Positions 50,594 through 60,894 are shown, numbered from the stretch's first letter. The stretch is DNA of 64,000 nucleotides from Schauerella fraxinea (GCA_030849945.1 JAVDKK010000001.1:806001-870000), one strand, 5' to 3'. The notes: generated by a model from the sequence alone, not told the origin. Numbers and translations: made by a program.

Positions 50594-52661
50594 CAACCGA
50601 TGCGCTGGGCACGCTTACCACCCGCAACGACAAGCCTTCGTACGGATCCAGCGTGATCGTGAGTTGCCCATCTTCCAGCAGGTCGCCCTCGATCTGTTCA
50701 TTGATCATGTCGATCACGGGGCCGGGCGAGACGTGTTCGAGGATGACGTTTTCGCTGATCGGTTCGGGTCCGAAGTTGAGCGCCGTGATTTGTGTACCGC
50801 GACCCGCCGGCAACTCATGGATCATCAGCAGCAAGGCGGGATTGGTCACGTCGGGGATCGACACTTGCCGGCTGCTGGCAATGTCATACGCCTGGCGCAC
50901 GGCCAGCATGCGCTTGAGCTTGCTGGCAAACGAGTCGGGATCGTTGAGCTGCGACGTCAGGCTGCCGTACAGCGCCTTGGCGCGCGGCATGCCTTCGTTG
51001 GAGAACGCGGCATCGGTATCGACATCGACCAGATCGTAGGCACCACGTTGAATCCAACGCGTATCGCCATCGCCCATGCGATCGGCGACCAATTCCTCCG
51101 GCAGGGGCAATGCGCCCACCAGATCCCAACCCGACAACGCGAACACGCCAGGTTGGAAGGCATTGAACATCGCCATCAACAAGTGCACTTTCTTGACCTT
51201 CTCAACCTCTTCCGTACTCATCGCATCCAGCTCGCGAATGCCCAGCGCGGCGGCGGCCACGCTGGCCGAGGTGCAGGCCACGCCGTTGGTGACGAAGCGC
51301 AAGTTGTACGGCGCATGCTCGCCACTCAGCTTCTCGTACATCGTCTCGCGGATATGCTCGCGCAAGATCGAACCCGGCAAGGTTTGGCCATGAAACATGA
51401 ACGTGTCGTTGGCGTGCAGCGTCCAGAAATGCACCAGTTCGAGCGTGAGCTCGTCATGGTTTTGCATGGCGTGAATCAGTGAGGCGGGATCGATGCCGTA
51501 TTGATGCACAGTGCGCAGCATCAAACGCAGAAATTCGGTGTCGCCTGTGGCGACCGCATGGTGATACGCGGGGCGCGTGATGAAGTCGTACGAGAGATCC
51601 GCGCCGCCCTTGGACATCGATGCGATGTCGTCCACCGTCAGGTTGAGCTCCTGGAAGCTGAACCCGCCCGCCTTGCGGATCGTGCCGGCCAGCAACTGGT
51701 TGCCCACGATCGAGAGCGGATGGCTTTCAGACCAGGCATTCTCGTGCGAGCGTCGCTCGACGCCGAGAAAGCCGTTGGCATCCAGCCGCAAGCCGCGCGC
51801 ACCCATCACGTCCAGGCTATGCAGCGCGTCGCCGATGATCAGCTGTTGTGCGGCAAATGACGGGTCGAGCCAGTTGAGCGACGGTTGGCCTTCCTTGAAG
51901 TAATGCAGGTACACCCAGCGCCGGGTTTTGCCGTCCACGCCTTCGATAGGTGGGGTGGCGCTCCAATCCGTTTCCTTGACGCCCGGCTCAAAGAAAATCA
52001 CGCGCTGCAACTGGCCGACGATATAGCACTTCTCTTTGAGGATATCGACGATCGCGGGCGGCAAATTGACCGCGTCGCGGCCCTCCGGCACCTCAGGCAA
52101 TACCGGCCAGTCTTCCTCTTTGATTTCAACCATATGGTAGAGGCCGGGATAATCTTCGTAGGCCAATTCGGCCAACCGGAAATCTGCGCCCTTGCCCGTG
52201 TGCGAGGGGATCACATCGTCGATCACGATGGCGTTGAAGGCCGACGCCATGCGACTGATGGACTGATACTCTTCTTCGGTGCCGAAGCGCGGATCGATCG
52301 CAAAGCTGGCGCGGTCGAAGTTGCCGTCAACGGTGGGCGTCACCTCGTAACCCTTCAATCCGCCACCCAGTTTGGTGGGGCCGGTGTGAATGGCTTGCAC
52401 GCCGATCGAGGAGAGCGCCTGCCACAGCTTGGCATCGCCCAGCGTTTTCAATACCGAATCTTCTTCTGCGGTCACGATGGAGCCGGGATAGGCGGTAAAC
52501 CATACCGATGCCACCGTCGACACGGCCCGGGGCCGCGTCTCGGCATAGGCATGCATCCACATCCGACCTTGCCCGCCATACGACTTCGCGCGTTGCCGAG
52601 CTTGCGCCAGCATGGAGCGTTCGAGGAGGAAATCGATGTATTTCTGGTCGGGTGTAGGCAT
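50586..52661 (-). CDS. GH13 alpha-glucan enzyme, trehalose synthase-like
   Basis: A 691-residue glycoside hydrolase family 13 protein. The catalytic triad is visible: nucleophile Asp in GLRLDANGF, acid/base Glu in SFQELNLTVDDI, and the third Asp in QNHDELTLELVHF. DDVIPSHTGKGAD is the first conserved region. The C-terminal 100 residues form a beta domain. It resembles trehalose synthases (maltose-trehalose interconversion) in layout but is not a clear match to TreS. The ATG at 52661 has AAGGA at good spacing. It probably acts in compatible-solute or glucan metabolism. Confidence 0.75.
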   Translation of the reverse strand: MPTPDQKYIDFLLERSMLAQARQRAKSYGGQGRMWMHAYAETRPRAVSTVASVWFTAYPGSIVTAEEDSVLKTLGDAKLWQALSSIGVQAIHTGPTKLGGGLKGYEVTPTVDGNFDRASFAIDPRFGTEEEYQSISRMASAFNAIVIDDVIPSHTGKGADFRLAELAYEDYPGLYHMVEIKEEDWPVLPEVPEGRDAVNLPPAIVDILKEKCYIVGQLQRVIFFEPGVKETDWSATPPIEGVDGKTRRWVYLHYFKEGQPSLNWLDPSFAAQQLIIGDALHSLDVMGARGLRLDANGFLGVERRSHENAWSESHPLSIVGNQLLAGTIRKAGGFSFQELNLTVDDIASMSKGGADLSYDFITRPAYHHAVATGDTEFLRLMLRTVHQYGIDPASLIHAMQNHDELTLELVHFWTLHANDTFMFHGQTLPGSILREHIRETMYEKLSGEHAPYNLRFVTNGVACTSASVAAAALGIRELDAMSTEEVEKVKKVHLLMAMFNAFQPGVFALSGWDLVGALPLPEELVADRMGDGDTRWIQRGAYDLVDVDTDAAFSNEGMPRAKALYGSLTSQLNDPDSFASKLKRMLAVRQAYDIASSRQVSIPDVTNPALLLMIHELPAGRGTQITALNFGPEPISENVILEHVSPGPVIDMINEQIEGDLLEDGQLTITLDPYEGLSLRVVSVPSASVDV

Positions 52662-52739
52662 TGCGTTCCTTAAGCGAGTGGGTGCGCTACGCGCACGCAA
52701 GGGCTATCGGTTTGCAAGAATCGTGCGAGCCGGTCGCCT

Positions 52740-53138
52740 TCACGCGCCTTTCGAGCGGAACAACCACTGCCAGAACAACGCCCCGCGCGCCACTTTGCGT
52801 GGATCGCCGCGTTGCGGCGTGCCGGGATGTGCAGGCGTGGGGGCCGTTGCCGGGGGCGTTGCGGCAGGCGCGGCCCCCGGCTCAGGCTTGGCATTGCTGG
52901 CTGCCCCACCGGCATGACTGGGCGTACTGCACGCGTTCATGCTGCCGGAAGACGCGCTGCAGGGTGTAGTGGTCGATCCCGCAGCGGGAGGCGAAGTGCT
53001 CGCCGACGGCGCATTCTCGGCAACGGCCGCGTGCAAAGGCAGGCATGCGGCCGCCAGCAGAAGGGTAAAAACGGCACCTCGGGCGGTTGTTCGGGGCCGC
53101 CCGGCGACGCGATGCACTGCGCGAATGTGAGTCAACAT
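52740..53138 (-). CDS. Small secreted Ala/Pro-rich protein, unknown
   Basis: A 132-residue open frame with a basic N-terminus and a hydrophobic stretch GAVFTLLLAAACLPLHAAVA that could be a signal peptide or, with the Cys, a lipoprotein signal. The mature part is rich in Ala, Pro, Ser and Thr with two cysteines (TTPCSASSG and NACSTPS). Low complexity in GC-rich DNA can produce such frames by chance, and no ribosome site is clear, so it is a tentative call. It lies 78 bases upstream of the GH13 gene on the same strand. Confidence 0.4.
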   Translation of the reverse strand: MLTHIRAVHRVAGRPRTTARGAVFTLLLAAACLPLHAAVAENAPSASTSPPAAGSTTTPCSASSGSMNACSTPSHAGGAASNAKPEPGAAPAATPPATAPTPAHPGTPQRGDPRKVARGALFWQWLFRSKGA

Positions 53139-53379
53139 GGCAGGGTCGGCGTTAACGAGATGACCCAGTTTCGCTTCGCGTGCGTGGAATTTTCATCAAA
53201 TTTGCTCATTATTTGTAGCGGATCTGACAGGCTAAGTACGCGATCGGGCATTTTGCCGGCCGAATGGCCGTGCTGGGGCCGCCTGCAGGTGTTGTGTTGA
53301 AATAGCCCGCTCACGTTTCCTGAAACGCTCCCGCGCCCTGGCGCCGCTGCTCGCCCGTCGCCGATTTCCCGCCTTGCCT

Positions 53380-54864
53380 ATGACTGCCCGCCGCCTCGCC
53401 CGCCCCATGTCGCCGAGTTTGTTCTCATGGCAGCGCAAATTGTTCTGGAAATACACGTTGAGCCTGCTCCTGACGTCGTTCATATCGACGATCGGGCTGA
53501 CGGCGGTGTTCAGCTGGATATACCAACGCGATGTGCGACACAGCATCGAGTCGCCGGCCTTCGAGCGATCGCTCGCCAATGCGTTCGACGAGTACCGGAT
53601 TCTGACGCAGCAGGAGGCGCCACACGCCACCGACTGCGGCAGGTTGATGCGGTCCTTGACGCGCAATCTCTATGAGCAGCAGGGCATTCGCGGCGATCCG
53701 CGCAACGATTTCCAGGATTCGATCGAACAAGGCCGGCTGGTGTTGACGTTTTCCGATGGGCGGTCGCAGTGCAGTTTCCCAGCCAATGCCAATGTCGAAC
53801 TGCTGCAAGGCATGCGCGATTTCGAGGCACGGCAATCGGGGCAAGCGGGCGGCGAGACGCTCAGTCCGAACCGTTTCGGGGGCTGGTCGCGCATACAGTC
53901 GATCGTGCCGGCATCCGAGCCGGGCGCGGTAATGACAGTGGGCATCGCGGGATTGAGCGTGAGCGAGATCCTGGGCGGCGCCCTCACGCGCGGCTGGACG
54001 TGGCTCGTGCCGTATATCGTGGGATCCTGCTGCATCAACGCGCTGATCCTCGTGGGATTCTTGTTGCGGCGCATTCGGCGGGCCGAAGCCACGGCCGCGC
54101 AATGGGCCGACGGCAATCTGGGCGCTCGCATCAACGATCACGGCAAAGATGAATTCCGGCAGTTGGCCGATAACTTCGACACGATGGCCGATGCGCTCAA
54201 CAACGTGATTCGCGTCAAACAGAATCTGGCCGCGCTGGAAGAGCGCAATCGTCTCGCACGGGATCTGCACGACACCGCCAAGCAGCGGTGCTTTGCCCTG
54301 GGGCTACAACTGTCGATCCTGCGCAAGCAGCACCGTGACGACCCCGCCAGTTTGCGGCTGACCGAAGCGGCGTTGGCGCTGACGGATCATCTGCAAAACG
54401 ACTTGCGCAACATCATTACGCGGCTTTCAGCGCCCACCGTCAGCGAGCTTGGACTATCGGCCGCATTGCAGGAAAGCCTGGCTGTTTTGCTGTCCGGCAA
54501 CGATATTGCCTTGTCGGTCGAGGTGGACGCCGACGACGATGAGGCCTTGAAAGCGCGCCCGGAATTGGGCGTTGAGCTGATGGTCATCGCCCTTGAGGCG
54601 GCGTCCAATGCCGCGCGTCACAGCGGCGCCAGTCAGGTCACCGTCGCGCTGCGGCGCCATGCAGAGCGGTACGAGTGGCTGATCGTGGACGATGGCAATG
54701 GCTTCGATGTGGCCGCCGGAACGGGCGATGGCATGGGACTCACCAATATGCGTCATCGTGCCGAGACGCTGCCCAACGGGCAGTTTCAGTTGCATAGCGC
54801 GGGCGGAGCCGGCACCACGATCCGCGTCTTTTTCGATAATCCGACGCTTCAGGGCGCGACATGA
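53380..54864 (+). CDS. Sensor histidine kinase, NarX/LuxR-cognate type
   Basis: A 494-residue membrane kinase. TM1 is near residues 23-47, a periplasmic sensor region of about 155 residues follows, and TM2 is near 207-229, then a HAMP linker. The HisKA_3 phospho-acceptor is H297 in LARDLHDTAKQR, and the ATPase has ALEAASNAARHSGAS with DDGNGFD and GMGLTNMRHRAE. The frame begins with a TTG at 53374; I use the ATG at 53380. It overlaps its response regulator by ATGA. Its signal is unknown; a MipA-like protein and an efflux system lie downstream. Confidence 0.9.
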   Translation: MTARRLARPMSPSLFSWQRKLFWKYTLSLLLTSFISTIGLTAVFSWIYQRDVRHSIESPAFERSLANAFDEYRILTQQEAPHATDCGRLMRSLTRNLYEQQGIRGDPRNDFQDSIEQGRLVLTFSDGRSQCSFPANANVELLQGMRDFEARQSGQAGGETLSPNRFGGWSRIQSIVPASEPGAVMTVGIAGLSVSEILGGALTRGWTWLVPYIVGSCCINALILVGFLLRRIRRAEATAAQWADGNLGARINDHGKDEFRQLADNFDTMADALNNVIRVKQNLAALEERNRLARDLHDTAKQRCFALGLQLSILRKQHRDDPASLRLTEAALALTDHLQNDLRNIITRLSAPTVSELGLSAALQESLAVLLSGNDIALSVEVDADDDEALKARPELGVELMVIALEAASNAARHSGASQVTVALRRHAERYEWLIVDDGNGFDVAAGTGDGMGLTNMRHRAETLPNGQFQLHSAGGAGTTIRVFFDNPTLQGAT

Positions 54865-55520
54865 AAACCACCGTGCTGATTGCAGACGATCACGCCATCG
54901 TGCGCGAAGGCATTCGCAGCCTGCTCGAAACCACCGACGATTTCGAAGTGGTGGGTGAGGCGTCCGACGGGCAGCAGGCGGTCGCGCTGACGCTTGCGCG
55001 TGCGCCGGCCATGATCATTCTCGATCTGATGATGCCAGGTTCATCGGGCGCTTCGGTCATTGCCACGCTTACGCAGCAGTGTCCCGACAGTCGCATCGTG
55101 GTGCTGAGTTCCACCGAAGACGACGATCTGGTGTTTTCCGCGATCGAGGCGGGCGCCCATTCGTTTCTCGTCAAAACGATGCTGGGCGACGAGTTGATCG
55201 ATACCCTGCGCCGTGTCGCACGGGGCGAAGCGGTCATCCATCCGAAGATTGCACGGCGCGTGTTGACGGTGGTCCGGCGCGTCAATACGCCCCAGGTCGA
55301 TCCCTTCGAGCCATTGTCGGACCGCGAGCGCGCCGTGCTGCAGGAACTTGCCAAGGGCAGATCGAATAACCGCATCGCCGAAACACTCCACATCAGCGAG
55401 AAGACGGTGAAAACCCATGTGAGCAGCGTGTTGGCCAAGCTGCAACTCAGCGATCGCACCGAAGCCGTCGCCTTCGCCTGGCGCGAAGGGCTGATGTCGG
55501 CCGATGGCAAAAGCGACTGA
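54861..55520 (+). CDS. NarL/FixJ-type response regulator
   Basis: A 219-residue regulator. The receiver domain has DDH at 9-11, the phosphorylation site D55 in ILDLMMPGSS, and Lys in FLVKTMLGD. The LuxR-type helix-turn-helix is at about 150-212 (LSDRERAVLQELAKGRSNNRI, HISEKTVKTHVSSVLAKL). It is partner to the kinase with which it overlaps. Targets probably include the MipA/OmpV gene 176 bases downstream. Confidence 0.93.
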   Translation: MKTTVLIADDHAIVREGIRSLLETTDDFEVVGEASDGQQAVALTLARAPAMIILDLMMPGSSGASVIATLTQQCPDSRIVVLSSTEDDDLVFSAIEAGAHSFLVKTMLGDELIDTLRRVARGEAVIHPKIARRVLTVVRRVNTPQVDPFEPLSDRERAVLQELAKGRSNNRIAETLHISEKTVKTHVSSVLAKLQLSDRTEAVAFAWREGLMSADGKSD

Positions 55521-55695
55521 ACATCGCGTGCCCCCGGTGGCAGCGGGCCGGCCCCCGCTTAGCAACACCTGCTTAATCAATTGGGACTTTCGACCGAGGG
55601 AAAACCCGCCTTAGGGCGGAGTCTATTGTGTCGGCTATCGCCTAGCATCCCCTGCAAACCAGTGGCGGGCGATCGCGTCCGCCGCGCATTTTCAG

Positions 55696-56478
55696 ATGGA
55701 CACCTCAGTGGCAGCACGCAATTTTCGCTTTCGAACGCCGGCCCTCTTGGCCCTTCCTTTTCTCTTGGCGTGCGCCGCGCACGTGCAGGCGCAGGGCATG
55801 ATCGGTGTTGGCGTGGGCGTGGTGCCGGAGTACGAAGGGTCGCGCGACTACCGCGCGGTGCCCGTGCCGGTGCTCAATTATCAGTCCGGCGCCTTTTTCA
55901 TCGGCTCGCGTAACGGCCTGCCCGGCCTCGGTTTGAAAGCGCCCTTGGCGCAAGACCTGACGGCCGGCGTCTATCTGGGCTTGGGGCTGGGTCGGGATTC
56001 GTCCGACCATACGCGACTGCGCGGGTTGCCCGATGTTGACTTTCACGGATTGGCCGGCGGCTTCGTCGAGTACAAGCCCGGCCGCGCCAGCTTCTCGATC
56101 GATGCACGCCAGGCGCTGAAGTCGAACTACGGCGCCACGGTGGACCTGGGGGCGAGCTATGCGGTGTTCCAGTCGCCCGAAAGCACCATTTCGTTGGGCG
56201 CCAGCACCACCTGGGCCAATGACGATTACATGAACACCTGGTTTGGGGTAAGCCGATCGAACGCGGCGCGCAGCCGTGCCGGGTTGGAGGCGTACTCGCC
56301 ATCGGCCGGTTTCAAGTCCGCCGCGCTCACCACCACGTGGACGTATCGCATCAACAAAAGCTGGATGACGAGCACCACCGTTGGCGTGAAGACGCTGCTG
56401 GGCGATGCACGCGATAGCCCGATCGTCGAACGCGACACCAGCGCCTTCGGCGCGGCCTCCATCCTCTACGCGTTCTAA
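55696..56478 (+). CDS. MipA/OmpV-family outer membrane protein
   Basis: A 260-residue beta-barrel protein with a signal peptide ending near AAHVQA before QGMIGVGVGVVPEYEGSRDYR, the MipA/OmpV start. The final residue is Phe after a YAF end, as expected for BAM-inserted barrels, and YRAVPVPVLNYQSGAFF is the family block. MipA scaffolds murein enzymes in E. coli, but many relatives have no defined role. It lies between the two-component system and the RND operon; a short hairpin (CCGCC/GGCGG at 55606-55619) lies upstream. Confidence 0.9.
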   Translation: MDTSVAARNFRFRTPALLALPFLLACAAHVQAQGMIGVGVGVVPEYEGSRDYRAVPVPVLNYQSGAFFIGSRNGLPGLGLKAPLAQDLTAGVYLGLGLGRDSSDHTRLRGLPDVDFHGLAGGFVEYKPGRASFSIDARQALKSNYGATVDLGASYAVFQSPESTISLGASTTWANDDYMNTWFGVSRSNAARSRAGLEAYSPSAGFKSAALTTTWTYRINKSWMTSTTVGVKTLLGDARDSPIVERDTSAFGAASILYAF

Positions 56479-56526
56479 TGCGCGGCGCGGCCGATTGCCG
56501 CGTCTACCTGCCTCGATATCGTTGCC

Positions 56527-57759
56527 ATGCCCTTGATGAAGTTTGCACGTCTCTCCTTACTCTTGTTGATCGCGGCGTGCAGCAAGGAGCCGCCGCAGGC
56601 CCCGCCGCCGCCTGTGAAGGTCGGTGTGGTCGCATTGCAGGCGCAGCCCGTCGCGCTCACCACTGAGCTCGTGGGACGAACCACGCCCTACCTGATGTCT
56701 GAAGTGCGGCCGCAGGTGGCCGGGATCGTCAAGGCGCGTTTGTTCGAGGAAGGATCGCTGGTGAAGGCGGGTGACGTGCTCTATCAAATCGAGCCGGCGC
56801 CATTTCAGGCCACCGTGAACGAGGCGCAGGCGGCGTTGGCCAATGCACAGGCCACCGTTGCGGCCGCGCGCCTGAAGTCGGAACGGTTTGCCGATCTGGT
56901 GAAGATCGATGCTGTCGCGCGCCAGGATGCCGACGATGCCCAGGCCACTTATCGGCAGTCGGTGGCCAATGTGGCGCAGCAAAAGGCCGCGCTCGAAAGT
57001 GCCCAGATTCAACTCCGTTTCACCAAGATCACGGCGCCCATCTCCGGCCGGATCGGTCGCAGCGCGGTCACGGCGGGCGCGTTGGTCGGCGTCAACCAAA
57101 CCGACGCGTTGGCCACGATCCGCGCGCTGGATCCCGTGTATGTCGACATGAATCAATCGAGTGCGTCGCTGCTGCGATTGAAGCGGATGCTGGGAAGCGG
57201 GCAGGTCGATCCCGGTGCCACGGAAGTGTCGCTGCGATTGGAAGACGGCACGGTTTACGGCCATACGGGGCAACTGAAGTTCTCGGAAGTGGCCGTGGAT
57301 CAGGAAACCGGTTCGGTCACCTTGCGCGCGACGTTCCCCAACCCCGATGAAGTGCTGTTGCCCGGGATGTATGTGCAGGCGATCGTCAATGAGGCCGTCG
57401 AGCCGCGCGGCATTCTCGCGCCGCAGCAGGGCATCATGCGCGATGCGAAAGGCAACGCCGTCGCATTGGTGGTCGATGCCGACAACAAGGTCGCGCAGCG
57501 TGCGGTCGAAACCTCGCGGGCCATCGGCAATACGTGGTTGATCGCCAAGGGCCTCGCCGCGGGGGATCGTCTGATCGTCGAAGGAGTGGAGAAGACTCGT
57601 GCGGGGGCGGTGGTCGAGCCGCTCGACGTGAGCAAGACGTTTGCCGGCGCCAAGCCGGAAGCATCGGCGGGTGAGCCGCCGGCAGCGTCCGCGACAGACA
57701 GCACGTCCGCAAAGCCTGCGGCCTCGCCGGAAGCCCCGGCTGCGGCGGAGAAGAAATAA
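56527..57759 (+). CDS. RND efflux periplasmic adaptor (AcrA/MexA-like)
   Basis: A 410-residue membrane-fusion protein, lipidated at the Cys of LLLLIAACSKEPP. The barrel-sandwich hybrid, alpha-hairpin and beta-barrel domains are in the usual order (EVRPQVAGIVKARLFEEGSL, FTKITAPISGRIG, LPGMYVQAIVNEAV). The C-terminal 45 residues are an Ala/Pro/Ser-rich tail. The start may instead be the ATG at 56536. It is the first gene of a complete three-gene efflux operon; the next gene follows the stop codon directly. Confidence 0.93.
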   Translation: MPLMKFARLSLLLLIAACSKEPPQAPPPPVKVGVVALQAQPVALTTELVGRTTPYLMSEVRPQVAGIVKARLFEEGSLVKAGDVLYQIEPAPFQATVNEAQAALANAQATVAAARLKSERFADLVKIDAVARQDADDAQATYRQSVANVAQQKAALESAQIQLRFTKITAPISGRIGRSAVTAGALVGVNQTDALATIRALDPVYVDMNQSSASLLRLKRMLGSGQVDPGATEVSLRLEDGTVYGHTGQLKFSEVAVDQETGSVTLRATFPNPDEVLLPGMYVQAIVNEAVEPRGILAPQQGIMRDAKGNAVALVVDADNKVAQRAVETSRAIGNTWLIAKGLAAGDRLIVEGVEKTRAGAVVEPLDVSKTFAGAKPEASAGEPPAASATDSTSAKPAASPEAPAAAEKK

Positions 57760-60700
57760 GTGTTGGCGAAATTCTTTATCGATCGGCCCATCTTCGCGTG
57801 GGTCCTCGCGATCGCCACCATGCTGTTTGGCCTGATGGCCTTGCGTGCATTGCCGATTGCCCTTTATCCCGATGTGGCACCGCCTACGGTCAGCGTCACC
57901 GCGACCTACTCGGGCGCGTCGGCGGGCACGCTGGAAAACAGCGTGACGCAAATCCTCGAGCAGCAGCTCGTGGGGATCGATGGGCTGCAGTCGTTCAGCT
58001 CGTCGTCGAGCTCAACCGGCACCGCCACGATCACCGTGACGTTCGATCAAGGCACAGACGCCGACAACGCCCAGATCCAGGTGCAGAACAAGATTCAGCA
58101 GGCCTTGCCGCGGCTACCCTCCGAGGTGCAACGCCAGGGCGTGACGGTGGCCAAGGCGCAGAGCGATTTTCTGCTGATCATGGCGATCTTCGACGAAACG
58201 GATCGCGCCAGTTCTACTGACATTTCCGATTATCTGGTGAGCAACTTCCAGGATGCGCTGTCGCGCGTGCCTGGCGTGGGCGGCGTGCAAGTGTTCGGCT
58301 CGGAATACGCGATGCGTATCTGGCTCGATCCCTCCAAACTGGCGGCATACGGGCTCATGCCGTCGGACGTGGATGCGGCAATCCAGGCGCAGAACACACA
58401 GATATCGGCTGGCCGGATCGGCGCATTGCCGGCGCCGGCGGGCCAGGAGTTGAACGCCACGGTGACGGCGCAGTCGCGGCTGCGTACCCCCGAGCAGTTT
58501 GAGAACATCATCCTGCGCGGCAATACGGGCGGCTCGAAAGTGTTGCTGAAAGACGTGGCGCGCGTCGAACTCGGCAATGAGGACTACAGCATCGTCACGC
58601 GCCTTAACGGCCATCCCGCATCGGGCCTGGCCGTGCAATTGGCGCCGGGCAGCAATGCACTGGCCACAGCAGAAGGTGTGAAGACGCTGGCGCAGGATCT
58701 CGCAAAGGGTCTGCCCGACGGCTATGCGTTGTCGTTCCCGCTGGACAACACCGATTTCATCAAGCTCTCGGTCAAAGAGGTCGTCAAGACGCTCGCTGAG
58801 GCAATGGTGTTGGTGGTGCTCGTCATGTTCGTCTTCCTGCAGAACTGGCGCGCAACGATCATTCCGGTGATCTCGATCCCGGTCGTGCTGCTGGGCACAT
58901 TCGGTGTGCTGTGGCTGGCGGGATACTCGATCAATACGCTCACGTTGTTCGGCATCGTGTTGTCCATCGGCTTGCTGGTGGATGACACCATCGTGGTAGT
59001 CGAAAACGTCGAGCGCCTCATGCAGGAAAAGGGCCTGTCGCCGCGCGATGCCACGATCGAATCGATGCACGAGATCAACGGTGCGTTGATCGGCATCGGT
59101 GTGGTGCTGGCGGCGGTGTTCCTGCCCATGGCGTTTTTCGGCGGCTCCACCGGCGTGATCTATCGGCAGTTCTCGATCACCATCGTGACGTCGGTGGTGC
59201 TGTCCGTCGTGGTGGCGTTGATTCTCACACCGGCCTTGTGCGCGGTGATGCTCAAGCCGGGACACCACGGCGAACGCCGCGGGTTCTTCGGTTGGTTCAA
59301 CCGCACGTTCGATCGCAATCTGGATCGTTATGAGCGCTCGGTAAGCGGTGTACTCAAGCGCCCGTTGCGATTCATGCTGATCTACGGCGCGCTCGCCGTG
59401 GTACTGGTCGTGCTGTATCAGCGCATGCCCAGCGGGTTCCTGCCGTCCGAGGATCAGGGTTCGAACATGGTGCAGTTCACGTTGCCGGTGGGGGCTTCGC
59501 AGGCACGCACCCTTGAAGTGGCTCGCAGCGTCGAACGCCATTATCTGGAAGACGAAAAAGACAATACGGCAGCGATTTTCTCGATCGTGGGCTTCGGCTT
59601 TGGCGGTAGCGGCCAGAACACCGGCCTGGCCTTCGTTGCGCTGAAAGACTGGGCCGATCGCAAAGGCGTCGAAAGCCGCGCCGACAGCATTTCCAATCGC
59701 GCCATGGCCGGCTTCTCGGCGGCCCGCGATGCCCAGATCTATGCACTCTCGCCGCCGGCGATTCAAGGCCTGGGGCAATCCGGCGGCTTCTCGTTCCAAC
59801 TGCAGGCCACCCCCGGTACGAGCCGCGCGCAATTGCTCGAGCGTCGCAATCAATTGCTGGGATTGGCGATGCAGGACGGCAATCTTGCCGCAGTGCGTCC
59901 TGGCGGGTTGGAAGAAACGCCGCAGTTAAAGGTGGATATCGACCAGAGCAAAGCCGTGGCCAATGGCCTGGCGCTGTCCGATGTGGCGGCCACGCTCACC
60001 TCGGCCTGGGGCAGCACGTATGTGAACGACTTCATCGATCGCGAGCGCGTGAAGCGCGTGTATATGCAAGGCGACGGTCAGTTCCGGTCCAAACCGGAGG
60101 ACCTGGATAAGTGGCATGTGCGCAGCGAGTCGGGCGCGATGACCCCGTTCTCGGCCTTCGCGACATCGCACTGGGAGCGCGGCCCGGACAATCTGGAGCG
60201 GTACAACGGGCTGGCGTCCTACGCGATTCAGGGGCAGGGGGCGGCAGGCATCAGTTCGGGCGCGGCGATGGACACGATGGAGTCGTTGGCCGGCCAGATC
60301 GACGCCGGCACCGCGTTCGCGTGGAGCGACCTCTCTTATCAAGAGCGCCTCTCCAGCGGCCAGGCGGTATGGCTGTATGCCTTGTCGATCCTGATTGTGT
60401 TTCTTTGCCTGGCCGCCCTGTACGAGAGCTGGTCGATCCCGTTGTCCGTGCTGCTGGTGATTCCGTTGGGCGTGGTGGGCACCTTGCTGGCGGCGACGAT
60501 GCGTGGGTTGGAGGCCGATATCTACTTCCAGGTGGCGCTGGTGACCACCATCGGGCTGGCGGCAAGAAACGCGATTCTGATCGTCGAGTTTGCCGAGGCT
60601 GCCGAACGTCGTGGCGCCACACTGGTCGACGCCGCCATCGAGGGCGCGCGCCTGCGGCTGCGGCCGATCTTGATGACGTCGCTCGCATTTATTGCCGGCG

Positions 60701-60894
60701 TCACGCCGCTCGCGATTTCCACGGGCGCCGGTGCCAATAGCCGGATCGCCATCGGCACCGGTGTGATCGGCGGTACGTTGACCGCAACCGTGCTCGCCGT
60801 TTTCTTCATTCCCTTGTTTTTCGTCTTGGTGCGAAAGATGGCGTTGCGGGGCCGCGCGCCCCAGGCGCAAAGCCCAAGTCAGGTGCAGCCGTGA
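57760..60894 (+). CDS. RND efflux pump, HAE1 family (AcrB-like)
   Basis: A 1044-residue inner-membrane proton antiporter starting at a GTG that follows the adaptor stop directly. The opening MLAKFFIDRPIFAWVLAIA and the twelve helices fit HAE1 pumps. The proton-relay aspartates are in GLLVDDTIVVVENVER, and the partner Lys-type region in TTIGLAARNAILIVEFA is present, where the usual lysine is replaced by an arginine in this reading. It probably expels lipophilic drugs, dyes or solvents. It overlaps the outer-membrane gene by four bases (GTGA). Confidence 0.95.
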   Translation: MLAKFFIDRPIFAWVLAIATMLFGLMALRALPIALYPDVAPPTVSVTATYSGASAGTLENSVTQILEQQLVGIDGLQSFSSSSSSTGTATITVTFDQGTDADNAQIQVQNKIQQALPRLPSEVQRQGVTVAKAQSDFLLIMAIFDETDRASSTDISDYLVSNFQDALSRVPGVGGVQVFGSEYAMRIWLDPSKLAAYGLMPSDVDAAIQAQNTQISAGRIGALPAPAGQELNATVTAQSRLRTPEQFENIILRGNTGGSKVLLKDVARVELGNEDYSIVTRLNGHPASGLAVQLAPGSNALATAEGVKTLAQDLAKGLPDGYALSFPLDNTDFIKLSVKEVVKTLAEAMVLVVLVMFVFLQNWRATIIPVISIPVVLLGTFGVLWLAGYSINTLTLFGIVLSIGLLVDDTIVVVENVERLMQEKGLSPRDATIESMHEINGALIGIGVVLAAVFLPMAFFGGSTGVIYRQFSITIVTSVVLSVVVALILTPALCAVMLKPGHHGERRGFFGWFNRTFDRNLDRYERSVSGVLKRPLRFMLIYGALAVVLVVLYQRMPSGFLPSEDQGSNMVQFTLPVGASQARTLEVARSVERHYLEDEKDNTAAIFSIVGFGFGGSGQNTGLAFVALKDWADRKGVESRADSISNRAMAGFSAARDAQIYALSPPAIQGLGQSGGFSFQLQATPGTSRAQLLERRNQLLGLAMQDGNLAAVRPGGLEETPQLKVDIDQSKAVANGLALSDVAATLTSAWGSTYVNDFIDRERVKRVYMQGDGQFRSKPEDLDKWHVRSESGAMTPFSAFATSHWERGPDNLERYNGLASYAIQGQGAAGISSGAAMDTMESLAGQIDAGTAFAWSDLSYQERLSSGQAVWLYALSILIVFLCLAALYESWSIPLSVLLVIPLGVVGTLLAATMRGLEADIYFQVALVTTIGLAARNAILIVEFAEAAERRGATLVDAAIEGARLRLRPILMTSLAFIAGVTPLAISTGAGANSRIAIGTGVIGGTLTATVLAVFFIPLFFVLVRKMALRGRAPQAQSPSQVQP

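Noticed and set aside
55606..55619. CCGCC/GGCGG hairpin as a terminator before the MipA gene
   Set aside because: The stem is only five base pairs and is not followed by a T-run, so it is not listed as a terminator.
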